A stretch of 64,000 nucleotides of DNA from Cristatella mucedo (GCA_009760855.2 WPIO01000075.1:363501-427500), one strand, 5' to 3'; positions 1-11,962 are shown, numbered from the stretch's first letter. Made by a program: numbers and translations. The notes: a model not told the origin generated them from the sequence alone.

Positions 1-1663
1 TTGCTTTGATTCGTGTGGTTTGAGCCATATTTCATCGCCATAAAAGTTCGCTAAGGTCTTTATAATAATAAATCACTTGTCTTTCGATCTGTCCATCGGC
101 CTGCATTAACGCCTCTCGTCCTCTCTCCCTTCCTCTCATTCTTCTAGCTCGGAGTGGCTGTATCGATTACAGTGAGCACATCCGACGTGTGCTGGCAATC
201 TTTTTGAGTCGAACAGCTGCGTCGTTTCGCTTAAGCTCACTTTTCATTTATCCAAGGATTATAAACACCTTTATATGCAATAACTATTTAGGGGAAATTT
301 TTCAATTAAAAATAATAATGATAATAATAAAAATAAACATATTTATCATCCCTACAGAACGTGATCGCTTTCTAGGTACGAACAGTATGTCGTAAATAGA
401 GTATGACAATATGGCAGACCTTTTTGCTGCCCATTCGCGAAGGCCTCGGGATTCTGCTCGTCGTATGTCACATGCTCTCGAGGCGGACCTCTACGATGTG
501 ACTTTTGGCCGCAAAATATGTTTGATCCGAGAAATTTAATGTGTACATGCTGAACGACCGCAGGCCGAGTGCCGAAACGCAATCTCGCCTCCTCGAAGGG
601 TGAGCGTTCGGCGCTCCGCTCCGAGGGTTGACCTTTCCTAGAATCTAGCTCCCCCAGCACCTGGCACCTCTCTCCAAGCATCCGCTTTAGTATTCCACTT
701 ACAAGCTACTCGTACCGATTTCTGGTGCATTCGCACCGTGTCATGAGCTAGTCCGCAGTGGCAAAACTGGCGCCAGGCCGCCGTCCTTTGCCCCCGCTCC
801 GTTCCGCTATCCACTACTTACGACAGCGGCTGCGAGCAGGGAGAACGCCGGCCGGCGGCAGCAGGCGTTCCGCAGCCGCGTCGTTGGCTACCCGCGACTG
901 ACTGACCGCTGCGAATGATGCCGTTAGGCACGCGATTTCGAGGAAATCGCGTCTATGCGTCCGATAATCGATTAGTCACTCTTCATTAACCCTATCGCTG
1001 GTTCGGATCGTGATTCCGGCAGCGGCGGTAGCGCCGACCGGATGGCCGGAAGCGAAGAAATGAGTAGCACCTCCTCCGCTCTAATAGGCTGCACGAGCCC
1101 AGAGCTTAATGGCTAGCGGCCGAGCTTCGTCCTTGATGACCCGCGTAAGTTCTCCTTTCCGCCGACGAGTTCGTCCATCCAATCGGCTGCCAGAAGGCAC
1201 GGGACGGCCTCCGAGTGTCAGAATCGTTTGGTTGCGACGATGCGGCTTTTCGTTCGTGGGAGTCATTGTGTGTGCGAATCGATTGCCATCAGGTCCCCAT
1301 CAAAGACCAGGCCTCTCATGGTTGCGATCTATTTAATGACCCTCTTCTGACTGACTTGCCTCGCTAATGGAGGAAGTTTTGAGTACTGCACCGAAGTATT
1401 AAGGCGTCACGAAAAAAGCCCGCAGGACAGAAGCGCGCCGGACACAAGTTCGCAAACAGTTAGTATAAGGAATGCCGGTCTAAATGAGATATCCGTAATT
1501 AGAGTATTTGTATTACAGAAAATATGCACATAGTATAGCTCACGCCACATTATAGTTTATGCTATCTTATAAATATATTATGAAATAGTATAATAATATG
1601 GAAACAGTTAATGTAGCTAAATATTACTATTTTTTAATTGCTTCCAAATTATACATGTTGCGG
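1..1663. other. Intergenic, no gene recognised
   Basis: No coding signal was found on either strand. About 590-1,260 is GC-rich and 1,480-1,660 is AT-rich. The open frames here are short and resemble no family I know. The only recognisable element is a decayed LINE tip at 306-378. Confidence 0.6.
306..378 (-). mobile_element. Decayed 3' tip of L2-type LINE
   Basis: An AT-rich AAT-type tail is followed by a stretch that aligns loosely with the complement of the LINE 3' end seen at 44,061 and 51,875, ending in the shared word ctttctagg. The similarity stops soon after, so only the terminal 70 bases or so survive. Confidence 0.4.
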
Positions 1664-2060
1664 GCTAACCCACTAAGTTTCGTGCCATTACTCTTGCGCG
1701 TCGTTCTCGCGCTACGGCTTCAAATGGCCCGGGTCAGCCAGCCCACTTATACAGTCCAAATATTCGCGAAAGTGCGATCTTTATTACTGTGCGGAGTTTA
1801 ACCCGCCAAATCTCATGCGATTTCGCTCGCTTCGGCGTTCTCAGGCTATATGCCTTCTATGGCCCGTCGCAAATAGCGGCCCTATTAATACGACACAGCT
1901 GCAATTTCCACCAAATCCTTTGCACAAGGAGAGTTTTGATTTCAAATTATAGAGATCCGTATTCCAGGTTAACCCACCAAATTTCGCAAGATTGCGTTTG
2001 CAAGTTGTCATGCTAAGGCATCCAATGGCCCGAGACAGCCAGCCTTCCGACGTAATCGAA
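1664..2060. repeat. Imperfect tandem repeat, about three units
   Basis: Three blocks start with a similar phrase (taacccactaagttt, taacccgccaaatctc, taacccaccaaatttcgc) near 1,666, 1,800 and 1,971. Each later has a phrase like atggcccgggtcagccagcc (about 1,724; 1,859 in part; 2,022). Spacing is 134 and 171 bases, so the array is old or has suffered indels. No coding function is evident. Confidence 0.4.
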
Positions 2061-2240
2061 TCGCACTACAGCTCTCAATTGGACAGAGCCCGCTCAATGT
2101 AATATGATTAGGGGGTAAACACAACACAAACTTTTTTATATATTGTGGAATCAAAACCAGAGTTTTACAACAATGATTTTAGAAATGGCAGCTATATTGC
2201 AGTTTGATATTTAGGGAGACTGGGTGGTCCGGGCAAAGTA

Positions 2241-5200
2241 TTAAAAATAATAATAACACGTTTCATATTGCTCCCTCAGATAACTTAATCTTTTTCTAAG
2301 CACTTTAAATTTGCTGCAAATGAAGCAAAATCGACTGGTTAGTGGCTCCAAGCTCAATGACAACAATCATTAGGACTTAGGGGTGACATGCACGGGGTCA
2401 GCATGTAAATATAATTAGTGGCACCATGCACAGTGTCAGCAGGCGTAAGCACGTAAAAGACGAATCACACGAACCCACTAAATGCTGTGATAAATAGGGG
2501 TGTTTGTAGTTTCTTTTTTTAAATGTGGTCAAGTCGTAGGGTATACAGGCGCAAGTAAAAAATGAGCTGCATAATTTGGAAGCATTCGAACTAAAGGCAT
2601 GGTCTCCGAAGGATTTGAGGTATCTACGAGATACTGGTAAACAGACACCAAAAAATGAGTGGTACGATGCTTAGCCCGGTGGGGGAATATATCTGATAGG
2701 CAGGCTGGAGCCACAGAATGAAAGGACCTAAAAGTGAGTGGCGGAACCTTGAAGTCAATGCGTTGCTTGACTGGGAGCCAGTACCTGCGAGAAGTGGTAC
2801 GATATGGCAACTGCGACGCTCACGACAGAGAAGCCAAGCTGTAGAGTTTCGCACCTGCTGTAAGCGCCTGATTGCACACGCTGGTAGACCAGCAAGCAGT
2901 AAGTCACAGAAATCGAGACGGGATGTGACAAATGCATACTCCAATTTAGATGTAGTATCCCAGTCTAAAAAAGGCCAAATTTGAGTAACGTTACGTAGCT
3001 GAAAGTAGGCAGACTTGACTGTGGAGCTGATACGGTCGTCTAATGAAAGGTCACTTTGGAACAGGATACCTAGATTTCGTGCAGATTCAACAGGACATAT
3101 GGTAGCAGAGCCGATTGTTAGTGCTACACTTTCTAATTTTAGAATCACGCTTAGTTTTCCCATAACTAGTAAGCTGGATTTATCATCATTCAATTTTAGA
3201 AAGTTTGCTGCTATCCATGTGCGGTTGTCATCAATGCATGCATGAATACATGCAGTGAGGAAGTTGAGAGAATGCGACGTGCAGGAGGGCTGGGAGGGAT
3301 CAAAACAAGGTACAACTGAGTGTCATCTGTATAGAAACGAAAGCCTAGATTTTGCCGTGCAATCGCGTCAGCTAAAGGGAAAGTATAAACCGTGAAACGG
3401 GATCCAGCACGAAGCCCTCAGGTAATCCATACTTTAGAGGTTCCTCGGATGATCTTTGTCCATTCGCATCAATACTCTGGAGTCTTCCACTGAGATAGGA
3501 CCTGAACCATTGCAATGCAGTGCCAGTGATGCTCAGGCGAGATGAGAGGTGCTCAAGAAGGACTTTGTGATTTATAGTATCAAAAGCTGCCGAAAGATTG
3601 AGCGAAACAAGCAGAGATATTCTACCCATGTCTGCATTTCTAAGTAGGTCGTTGTACACCCAACTGCTGACTCTGTAGAGCGATTAGCTCTAAAACCAGA
3701 CTGAACGTACTAGCAAGGTTTGAAGTTTCAATAAATGAGCTCAGCTGGTCTGCCACGACTCGTTCCAGTGTCTTTGGTAGGAAAGGTAGAAGGAAGACTA
3801 GATAGTAGTTGCTCAAGTTCTCTTGGTCCACTGTTGCTTTCTTGAGTAGTGGCCTGACTATAGCCTTTTTGAGAGGCGCTGGCTTATTTCCTCAGGATGA
3901 TGACACATTGATGATTTTAGTTAGGTATGGCAGCAGCAGATCTATGCATCGTAGGAGCAGGACAGTTGGAAAATGATCTAGATGACTAAAGAGTCTTCTT
4001 GGATTTGGTTAGGAACTTCAGGACGAGGTCACTATCATAGAATTGAGGGACTGAATTCCAACGGGATTGCTGCCACCCTAGGGATGAAGTATCTGATTTT
4101 GCCAGTCTTGGTGACCAAAAAGCTGACCATGCGATCAGCAAGTCCATCACGTGGATCACTAAGTAATGAGCTAACCTGGCAGTGGTTAAGGAGATGGTTG
4201 ATAGTCGAGCTGAGCATTTTTGGATTGTGCATCTGTGATAAAACAAATTTTTTTTTATTGAATCTAGACTTGACCTTGGCTTGGATCAATTGGTACGATC
4301 TACAAAAGTCCTTATATGCCTGTCGATGGAAGTCAGTCTTGATCTTGTGCATGCGTTTTCAAGCTTGAGCTTAGTAGACCTAGTCAGTTTAATGTCTGCA
4401 GTAAAACCAAGACCGGGGCGAGGGCGCACAGCGCGCTTAGTCAGAGCTGCTAACTCGCAGAGCATATCAGCTAGTCTCGTGTGGTAACAGCCTACCTATG
4501 GTGAAATATCGGATGGGGGATTGAGCAGCAGAGCCGAAGCAGATATTCCTGCACGGACAGCATCGATGTCAGGGGACTGAAGGTTTTTCGATTCACGAGT
4601 GATTTTAAATGAGGTGGAGGGCACACATTTTAGGCTTAACGAAATCTTCATTGTGGTCAGATTAGCAGAACTAGGTAATAATTGGTGATGATAGCGTGCA
4701 GCTGTAGAAGAAATTTTGAACGAGTGTGTGGCCCTTGATTTGATTAGGGTCATGCACATGATCCACAAGAGAAGTGAGTCAGTCAGTGCACAAAATTCGG
4801 TGCTGTAGGCGTCAGATGAGTTTTCAAAATGGATGTTGAAATAGCCAATAACGAGGAAAGATTGATTCCGTGTGCACAGAATTGAAATGAGACCAAAGAA
4901 ATTTGAGATAAAGGAGGACTTGGTACTTGGGGCCATACACTACTGCCACCATCGGTAGCTTGTTGTCTGGTGAAATCAAAGCAATAGATTCGAAAGACTG
5001 CTTCGAATGAACTGCAAATGGCTTGAAATTAAAGGACGGGCGTGTAATAAGGCCGACTCCACATCCAGTTTTGATTGGTCAAGTGGTATGAAAGAAGGAG
5101 GAGCCTGTCGATGTCTCGTCGTTAATAGCCGGGCTGTTTACCAATTTTAGCCAACTTTCGGTCAAGGTGAGCAGGTCAAGGCTTTTTTTCAGAAACAATG

Positions 5201-5260
5201 TCGCTTATAAAGAGGGGTTTATTGCACGTTGAGTGAGGATTACAAAGACAAGCGTTAAGC
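2241..5260 (-). mobile_element. L2/CR1-type LINE copy A, degenerate, nearly full length
   Basis: This is a non-LTR retrotransposon relic read on the - strand. From its 5' side (5,260) come an apurinic-endonuclease region (frames 4,496-4,936, with GYFNIHFEN in place of the usual GDFN motif and ATHSFKIS further on), then reverse transcriptase (3,372-3,659, with LSAAFDTINHKVLL and WFRSYL), a YTDD-type catalytic box near 3,330, and the C-terminal region with SARNLGILFQSDLSLDDRIS (2,624-3,193). It ends in an AAT-type tail at about 2,241. Many frameshifts and stops make it inactive. The SAAFD, WFRSYL and WLPVKQRIDFK motifs place it in the L2/CR1 group. The 5' end meets an LTR at 5,261. Confidence 0.85.
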
Positions 5261-5623
5261 TGTACCGTAGCAGTCATAGTGTGGGCGTAGCATCGCCACC
5301 ATGTTGCCCCGCCCTAGCCTGAAAGGGCAGGAGTGCATAACGTCTCTGCGGCGGGAGCCCACCACTGATTGGGTGGAGGCTTGACTGGATGGCCACCCAG
5401 TGATGCGATCTTTTCCCGCCACTCTCTTGTTCAGCTCCCGGAGTCGCGAGTGGACGTGTCGTCCGTCTCCGGCTCGCGGACGTGTACGGCTCGTGAAGAG
5501 CCTTAAGAATTTGATCGATTATATCTTTTAGAGAGGTCGGTGATTCCTTTCGCTATCGGTGCTTGCTGCGCCTCGTACGCGCTCGTCAACCTTCCCGGCG
5601 CTAAGCTAGACACGACCCCTACA
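5261..5623 (+). mobile_element. Probable LTR of a Ty3/gypsy-like retrotransposon
   Basis: The stretch starts tgta and ends taca, the TG...CA inverted ends of an LTR. It is directly followed by aat and then by a primer-site-like sequence. It begins exactly where the endonuclease region of LINE copy A stops, which fits insertion of an LTR element into the LINE. No second LTR was found by eye in the window, so the 3' part of the element is lost or lies elsewhere. Confidence 0.55.
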
Positions 5624-5626
5624 AAT

Positions 5627-5645
5627 TGGTGAACCTGACGATTGA
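5627..5645 (+). other. Primer-binding-site-like sequence, tRNA-Trp type
   Basis: The sequence starts tggtgaacctgacg. The complement of the 3' end of animal tRNA-Trp starts TGGTGACCCCGACG, so the match is close with a few differences. Position, four bases after the LTR end, is that expected of a minus-strand primer site. CsRn1/mag-like gypsy elements are known to use tRNA-Trp. Confidence 0.5.
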
Positions 5646-6300
5646 CCCGATCAAGCAACCTTACTCTACTACAAACTCGGCGACAAGCCAACAACCACCA
5701 ACTGGTACGTTGCACCCTTCACTACTACACCGCCACTCGGCGGTCGTCGGCAACGCTCCCCTCCACTTGTGTGCTGTCGGCTACGTCTCAACGCCGCCAC
5801 TACGTGCTGTTTCGGAGACTCCTGCCTCAACGTGGGCGCTGCACGGCTACTACGCCGCCGCCTACGGCAGCCGACCACTGGGCCAAGTACCAGGCTCGAA
5901 CTCACCTGACATTTTCGTTCTCGCCCGTTCGCTGCGTTCGTCGCGCCGCTTGGCGTACCTCGCGACTGGGGGGAGCCTTTGTGGGCGTGTCATCGCCGTC
6001 ACGTGGTTCCGCCCCCCCCCCAGCCGACGTTCCGTTCGCCGAACAGGAACGCTCCTTGCCGGCACGTGACGCGTTCCTCGCCGCGTAATTCACTTACTGC
6101 CTGTGCGTCGGCCTGCACGCACACTATCCACTCTCTTCTCTCTCTTAACACCTCGTGCTCCGGAGCAGCACGCACGACGGCTGCTAGATCGTATAATACA
6201 GCCGTCGTCGACAACGACTCGCTTTGGGGGCTTCGCTCTCCGTCGGGCCGCCGTCGCGCGCCCACGAGCCCCTACGACAGCAGGCCCAATTAACATTAAG
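5646..6300 (+). other. GC-rich internal or leader part of the LTR element
   Basis: Open frames of about 148 codons run here in two + frames (to 6,069 and 6,088). Neither shows a zinc knuckle, protease or polymerase motif, so a gag gene cannot be claimed. It may be leader sequence or a decayed gag start. The boundary near 6,300 is arbitrary. Confidence 0.3.
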
Positions 6301-6420
6301 CTCGGGAGATTCGCAGAAATACTTTAGGGAGAACGTGCTGAGTGGTTCTAGACAATGCCAGGACTTCCAAACAAGCTGGTTCTCAGCTCGAGGCCCCCCT
6401 CCCGCGCCGGCTCCGGGGTG
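6301..6420. repeat. Dispersed repeat, copy 1
   Basis: The part around 6,330-6,395 (ggagaacgtgctgagtggtt, then tctagacaa and ctcagctcg) matches 35,968-36,032 with scattered changes. I do not recognise the family. Confidence 0.45.
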
Positions 6421-7044
6421 CTTTTCTTTTGTTAATGTATAATTCACGAATCTTAGCAACAGCAATAACATCTAGGAATGCATTTAAATGACGATAACGA
6501 AAGAGTAATAATAGGCAAGAACGATTGTAACTCATAAGCCGGTTACGGGCAGCCGGTGTATCTAACACTGCTGCCGGCGATGTGGACTTAGCCCGAAGCG
6601 ATAAGCGTTCAGATGTTCATAGGCACGTAATTTCTCACGACCTACGGTTAAACAACAGATACACTTTAAACGGGTCTTAGCTGTATGGATTTTGGCATGC
6701 AATTTTAACAAAAACTTCGCTTTTCGGAAGATAATTCTGCAGCAGACAATAAACGCTTGTAGCGCTTGGTGTCAGGATCCGATAATGAGGAACGATTGCA
6801 CGGATTAGTTCATTCAGTCCGATGTATACATGACGGCGGAATGGCGGTCCATTACTGGCGATCCACGTTCGACAAATGTCTAGCGGTCCAAGTTCGACCA
6901 ATAGTTCTACCAAAGTCTGTGGCACCGAGCTAGTCCTTTCGGTATGTTTATAGGGACAGATAAACTTCACACAGCAGAGCTGCGGCGCCGAAAAACTCGT
7001 GCGTCGCATCGAATCAACCTTCGGTACCGAATCGCCCCCCCCCC

Positions 7045-7087
<43 letters not shown>

Positions 7088-7534
7088 ACCGACGAGTTGT
7101 TAGAGTTTTCGTCTGATCGAGTAGACGCCACGGCGATTTGTCGCGATGACTTTATTGAGGCCAGTGAAGAGAGCTGCTTAGCAGCGTGCCCGTCCCCTTT
7201 TTTGGTAGTAATTGGTGGGTAAGAAACTCGGTCAAGCCACAGCTCAGGTGGTTGCCAGTTCTTCACTAGCTTAGGCGGTTCCGAAGCCATTCGAATCGGC
7301 CGTCTATTACACAGCTACTTATAAAGCTCGAATTATATTCCGATGCAATTGCAAGTAATCACCTAATCTCCATTTTTTTCATTGCTCGTGGAACAGTTCC
7401 AGTAAGATTTCGCTAATCAGATTTTGGATTATAAGGACAAGAATAGTTCACCCCCGAAAATTTAAATGTGAATCCAAGCGACCCTAGTCCACTGAAAGTG
7501 CTCTCCCATCGGCGACCAACTGCATTCTAAGTAG
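6421..7534. other. Intergenic, no gene recognised
   Basis: No convincing frame or known element was seen. It contains a C-run and CCG microsatellite at 7,035-7,088; the arginine-rich frames across that microsatellite are artefacts. Confidence 0.6.
7035..7088. repeat. Poly-C followed by (CCG)n microsatellite
   Basis: Twelve C residues run into about fourteen CCG units. It is a simple repeat. Confidence 0.95.
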
Positions 7535-7655
7535 AAAGGGTAATGGTCATACGATGTTCGCCCTGATGGACCAAGTTGTGGGATCGAACCCTAGAGGGTA
7601 CACATAAAGCATCTGGATAGAGATCAACTTCTATTACTGCTCTACACAAATAAAT
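7535..7655 (+). mobile_element. SINE-B copy, diverged
   Basis: It has the body of the SINE-B family: a box-B-like gggatcgaaccc, then cacataaagcatctggatagagatcaa and a ctctacacaaat end, matching the copies at 19,966 and 23,571. The tRNA-like head is poorly kept. Confidence 0.6.
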
Positions 7656-7689
7656 TATGTGAGCATGTCATATAATTCTGCTTGTATGG

Positions 7690-7835
7690 TTTGATCTCTC
7701 GGTAGCTTTCGAAACTGTTAACCGTAGTATCCTACACCAACAGAGAGAAAACGATCGGTCTCACCGATAAGGCTCTAGTGTGGCTTGTTTGAATAGAACT
7801 TGTCCAATCGGCCCGTTTTGTGACGGTCAAGTTTC
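7690..7835 (+). mobile_element. Fragment of LINE reverse transcriptase
   Basis: With frame breaks, the + strand reads like the L2/CR1 fingers/palm region (a degraded form of LDLSAAFDTVDHSIL, then KALVWLV). The orientation and divergence differ from the main LINE family, so it may be an older family. Confidence 0.5.
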
Positions 7836-7997
7836 ATGCCGACCAGTGACCAGTTGATTTACCTAATGGTCAGTTCTCACTTTACGGTTATTCGTGAATA
7901 CTGAGGCGGCGACTTGCCAAATCAGCCAGATAAAAACTTCCTGGAGATATATATCATTCGTGGTTCTTGCCTCAAAATGAACCGGAATTTGTTGCGA

Positions 7998-8353
7998 ATC
8001 TCTTTCTAGGCGCTTTACATTTGCTACACATGAAGCACGATCAATGGTTAGTGGTGCATGTTCAATAAATAGCAAGAATAACATGGTTAGGGGTGATTTT
8101 CACAGGGTCACCCTGCAAGTGTTGTTAGTGGTAGCAGGCACGGTGTCGGCAAGCATCAGCACATAAAGGATGAATCACAGGGACCCACTAAAGGATGTAA
8201 CAAATAGGTGAATTTTTTAATGTGGTCAAGTCAGGAGATGTCGTGACGCAAGTCGAGAGTGAGTTCCAGGCTTTGGGAGCATACAAACTAAAGACATGGT
8301 CTCCAAAGGATTTTAGGTTTGTCGAGATATAGGTAAGCAGTTAGAATCTGAAA
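7998..8353 (-). mobile_element. L2-type LINE copy B, 3' fragment
   Basis: It starts with ctctttctaggcgctttaca and continues through the family's 3' untranslated stretch (ggttaggggtga, cagggtca, gggacccactaaa, atgtggtcaagtcagg) into the last codons. The (ATT)n tail is missing. Confidence 0.8.
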
Positions 8354-8459
8354 AGCGGTTTTTGCGAAGCTTTGCCTGGTAGCAGTTTCTTAGAGCTGCG
8401 TTGTGCTCTAGGCTTTTTGCCGCACGACGGTTTTTGCACATCATGGCTGCTACTGTTAG

Positions 8460-8670
8460 ATGCCTGTACCCCCCCCCCCCCCGCCCGTCGCTACTGTCAG
8501 CATACCTGAGTGTATTTACGCTGCATCTATAACTCGAAGGTTGCCCGCTATTCCAAAGCTGAGGACTTCATCGGCATTTATCGCTCGTCGGCTGCACGGA
8601 CCGGCTCCGTTAGGAGCGCTGCAGTTGCTGCTGCCTGGCTCTGTCCGGATGTGGAAGCAACTACACCCCG
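8460..8670. repeat. Dispersed repeat, copy 1 of a pair
   Basis: After a C-run (8,468-8,481), the stretch cgctactgtcagcatacctg ... gagcgctgcagttg ... ccggatgtgg matches 22,080-22,245 at about the same spacing. The family is unknown. Confidence 0.5.
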
Positions 8671-9549
8671 CAAGTTACTGTTAGGGTCGATGGTGTGGAA
8701 TACTTGCTAAAGAATCTTACCAGTCATCTTGTCCCATTGCTGGTATTGGTGAAAGTTTAGCCTGAACGATTGAACTCTTTATTCGCATTATTGAGCCACG
8801 AACTGAAAAATACATAAAAAAGGAACAAGGAAAGTAGCTCCTTACTCTACCGAACTACAGGAAAATCTCTTTAAATTTTCAGAAAATCTTTTTAAGTCAT
8901 ATGCTTTTTCCGAATCAAGATTAGAACGTTATTGAACAGCACTGTTCTGTTTCGTGCGAATTATGAATGCGTGCTAATGCCAAGAACTTCCCGACGAATT
9001 ACTGGTGGAAGAGAATGTTATGGCAGCATTTGGACGTACTTGTCTCGTCATTCACGGATGCCCTGAAGTCAAATGTAAGTCTAAGTCTGGAGCAAAACTG
9101 GAAAGATCTTGCGAAATCGTCACACCTAACCAGCAGCCTGCTAAAGTTAATCCTTGACCTGTTTCGACGACAGAGCGTACACTGACGCTAGTTTGTATTT
9201 CTGTGTACGTGGACGATTCTAGATCGCTGGGCACGCCGGCATTCGGCCGGTGCAGGCAGACTGGTAGTGTCTAGCACAAATCCTGGGCCGAATAGCCAGT
9301 GGATGTGGCCTAGAGGCAGGCTGGTGCCCAGCTGAGGTCTGGCGGCTGTGGCTTGGACACGGGCCGGCTTTGTTCTCTCCCGCTAACCCACGGGGATGAG
9401 CCGTGACCGGGAGGTGGTGAAGGGAAGTGGGAACGCCGGCCTAGGCGAGAACGGCTGCGTTTGAGGAGCGCTGCAGGGGCGCCTTCGGGAATATGCATCT
9501 TTGACAGCCAGCTTCTGTGTTCTACCTGCTTCCGCGTACATGCTGTTGG
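8671..9549. other. Intergenic, no gene recognised
   Basis: No splice-flanked or conserved frame was seen. 8,740-8,950 is AT-rich and 9,220-9,500 is GC-rich. Confidence 0.55.
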
Positions 9550-9637
9550 GAGAGCATTAATCTGCAGAGCCCACAACCTCGGCCAGACCTTGGTCGCGGC
9601 GAACACCTTAACCACTGAGTCAAACCAGCTCGTTGCC
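9550..9637 (-). mobile_element. SINE-B copy, tRNA-like head only
   Basis: The complement reads gctggtttgactcagtggtt, aaggtgttcgccgcgaccaa and ggtctggccgagg, the head of the family seen at 19,966. The LINE-like tail is absent on this strand. Confidence 0.65.
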
Positions 9638-9694
9638 AGTAGTTCTCTGAGGGCGCTTTATCAAGCGCATTATTATTATTATTATTATTATTAC
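9638..9694 (+). mobile_element. LINE 3' terminal fragment
   Basis: It reads agttctctgagggcgcttta, then tcaagcgc and about eight ATT units, which is the terminal sequence of the L2-type LINE. It directly abuts the reversed SINE-B head. Confidence 0.75.
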
Positions 9695-10659
9695 AGTCGT
9701 CCTTCACCACTTTGCGCTTCGACTTTCGCGGCTTTACTCTCTCTTTTTTTCAAATATTTTCATAAAAAGTTGATCGAGATTGTGAAAATAATACAGCCGG
9801 GGCTTGGTTGTCTTAGTCAATCACACACATCTGCATCCAAATTGAAATTATAATTACTTTACCTACTTGGTTGGTCTATATATTTGAGCACCTCCACAAA
9901 ACCTTCAACGTCAGGTGCAGCCTCATTGAGAGCAGTAACCTTGCTCTTCTCTGCCGTGCAGTACGCCTCTTCATCATCATCGAACAAATTGCACTATTTT
10001 CATAAGTTAGTGGTTGTGTGTAAAATCTGTAATTAAATGTACACTAATAGTAATAAGATATTTGTAACGTCTAATACGTCTTAGTATCCTTTACTTTGTC
10101 TAATATATTGGTAATACGGGCTTCAGGTACAGCAACACCTCAGCCCCTTCAGCTCAAGGCCATAAAGAGCCTTGGTACAGCAACAGCTCAGCGCAAGGCC
10201 ACCCAGTCTTGCTAAATTGTTAACACTTCTGAGACCTAGACGGTGTGGGTTTGGATGCTGCCACTCTCAGCCTTGCACATCAGCACAGATTCTATGGCTG
10301 AGTCAGCTGCCCGATCGTTTCGAGTGTTCGGCAAGGCCATAGCTTGGCTATCGGGTGATAGGCTGACTGCTGGGCCGTAGTAGTCGATGGCTGTATCTGA
10401 ATAATCCAGCCAAGCAGCGGATGGGTGGGGTGTAATGGTGACATGTGCCTTTATTAATGTTGAAACCGATTTAGAGGGTCGTGAGCATGTTTTCTATGCT
10501 CTAGTTACAAAAATATTCAATTTATTAATAGAGAATTGTAATTCTCGGAGATTCGCCTATCGTGGCAGAGTCTGGAACCGATTAACCACAATAAACGAGG
10601 AAAGACTGTATTATTATTAATGACGTCATTAAGTTCAGTCGTACCGCCTTCAGTAGCGT
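9695..10659. other. Intergenic, no gene recognised
   Basis: It is AT-rich to about 10,120. Short partial duplications of the phrase ggtacagcaaca occur near 10,128 and 10,174. No gene was seen. Confidence 0.55.
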
Positions 10660-10735
10660 CAAAAGGCTCGAGTTCCGACGCATATGTGTAGCACCTAAAT
10701 AGAGGTTAAGTTCTGTTAGGGCGCTATACAAACGA
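10660..10735 (+). mobile_element. SINE-B copy, 3' half
   Basis: It has ctcgagttccga, cgcatatgtgtagcacctaa, atagaggttaagttctg and ttagggcgctatacaaa, the box B and LINE-like tail of SINE-B. Confidence 0.6.
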
Positions 10736-11270
10736 GTAATTTTATTTCTCATTTTCCTCTACGTTCGCAGGCTCCCGCAAGCTCTCGAAGGCGAGCGTCA
10801 CGTGATGCCTCAGGTCGGCCAGATGTGCACCGCTGGCTGCTGCTGCATCTGCACAGCTGCTGATCCTTTGCCCAAGGCAGTGCTATACAAATGAATTATA
10901 TATTTTTTAGAATATGTCATGACGATAAGGTAGGTGACCCATGTAGCACAGGAGCAGGACGTAGCTGAAGCTCCACGTGGTGAAGTTGGGAAACTCGATG
11001 AACGGCTACGGGGGAGCCAGAGTCAGTAATTTTGTGCGTGAGCATGGAAATCGCTGCATAAAAACCCACAGGTTTCCGGTACCTTGCACTCGACAGACTA
11101 TTTGAGGAATTAAATTTTAATTCTTCCTGCAGTGGTTACAGCCATTGCTGAGCTACGACGGTTGTCAGACTATCGAGACCGAAACAGCGCTTACTGCTGA
11201 GGTTATAGACTGCTGCCCCGACGCTGGTGTTTAAGTTGCTTTATTTCACAGCGAGCCTACTACTGATGGT
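10736..11270. other. Intergenic, no gene recognised
   Basis: No gene or known repeat was seen. It ends at the left target duplication of the hAT element. Confidence 0.55.
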
Positions 11271-11563
11271 GTCTGCACCAGAGGCGTAACAATGGGGGTT
11301 GGCAGGGAGGCATATGTCGCCTGGCGCCCCATGGCCACGGGGCGACGAATGCAAAAAGGATTGTGCCTATTTTTTTAAACTTTTTCATGAGAGAATACAA
11401 ATCTCGATTTCAAGCAAGTCCTTGTTTCAATGGATTTTACCATTGCTGGCTGAGCTAGTCAAGCATGTTTAAAGACCTAGACCAAGCTGTGGCTGGACGC
11501 TCGGGCGGCACAGACGCGAAGACACGGAAACGCCGAGGGGGCTTCAAAAAAATTCAATCTGAC

Positions 11564-11719
11564 TTAACAGCCCTTTTATAGCGACATAAGAGCCTTTATG
11601 GCTATCACCGCCGCCTGCAGTGGCAATACAGGATCGCCCGCCGCAGGATTCGAACCCGTGACCTCGGGACCAAGGGAGTGAAAAGCAATCGCCTTACCTA
11701 GTCTGCCATCACGGCTCAC
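11564..11719 (-). mobile_element. SINE-A copy nested in the hAT element
   Basis: On the - strand there is a tRNA-like head with box B ggattcgaacccg on the + strand (cgggttcgaatcc read on the -), the body (gccactgcaggcggcggtg), then aggctcttatgtcgctataa. It matches the copies at 13,968 and 54,428. Insertion after the hAT dates the SINE as younger. Confidence 0.85.
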
Positions 11720-11962
11720 CAACCGTGTTTTAGGCTGGCGCTCGCAGCACAACGAGCACATGGCCGTTCCCCCCTCCATCCGCATTCCAGCTGCCTCCAG
11801 ATCCACTCTCCCCATTCTGCCTGCCACAGGCGGGGCCAGCCCGGCCTGCAACGCCACTTCAAGGGTGAGTCAGCGTGCCGTGGCTGAGACCGACACATTA
11901 TAAGACCGCTTAAGCTAGGCTTACTGAACTAGCTGTGCTAAGACAACGCAGCAGTCATGAAT

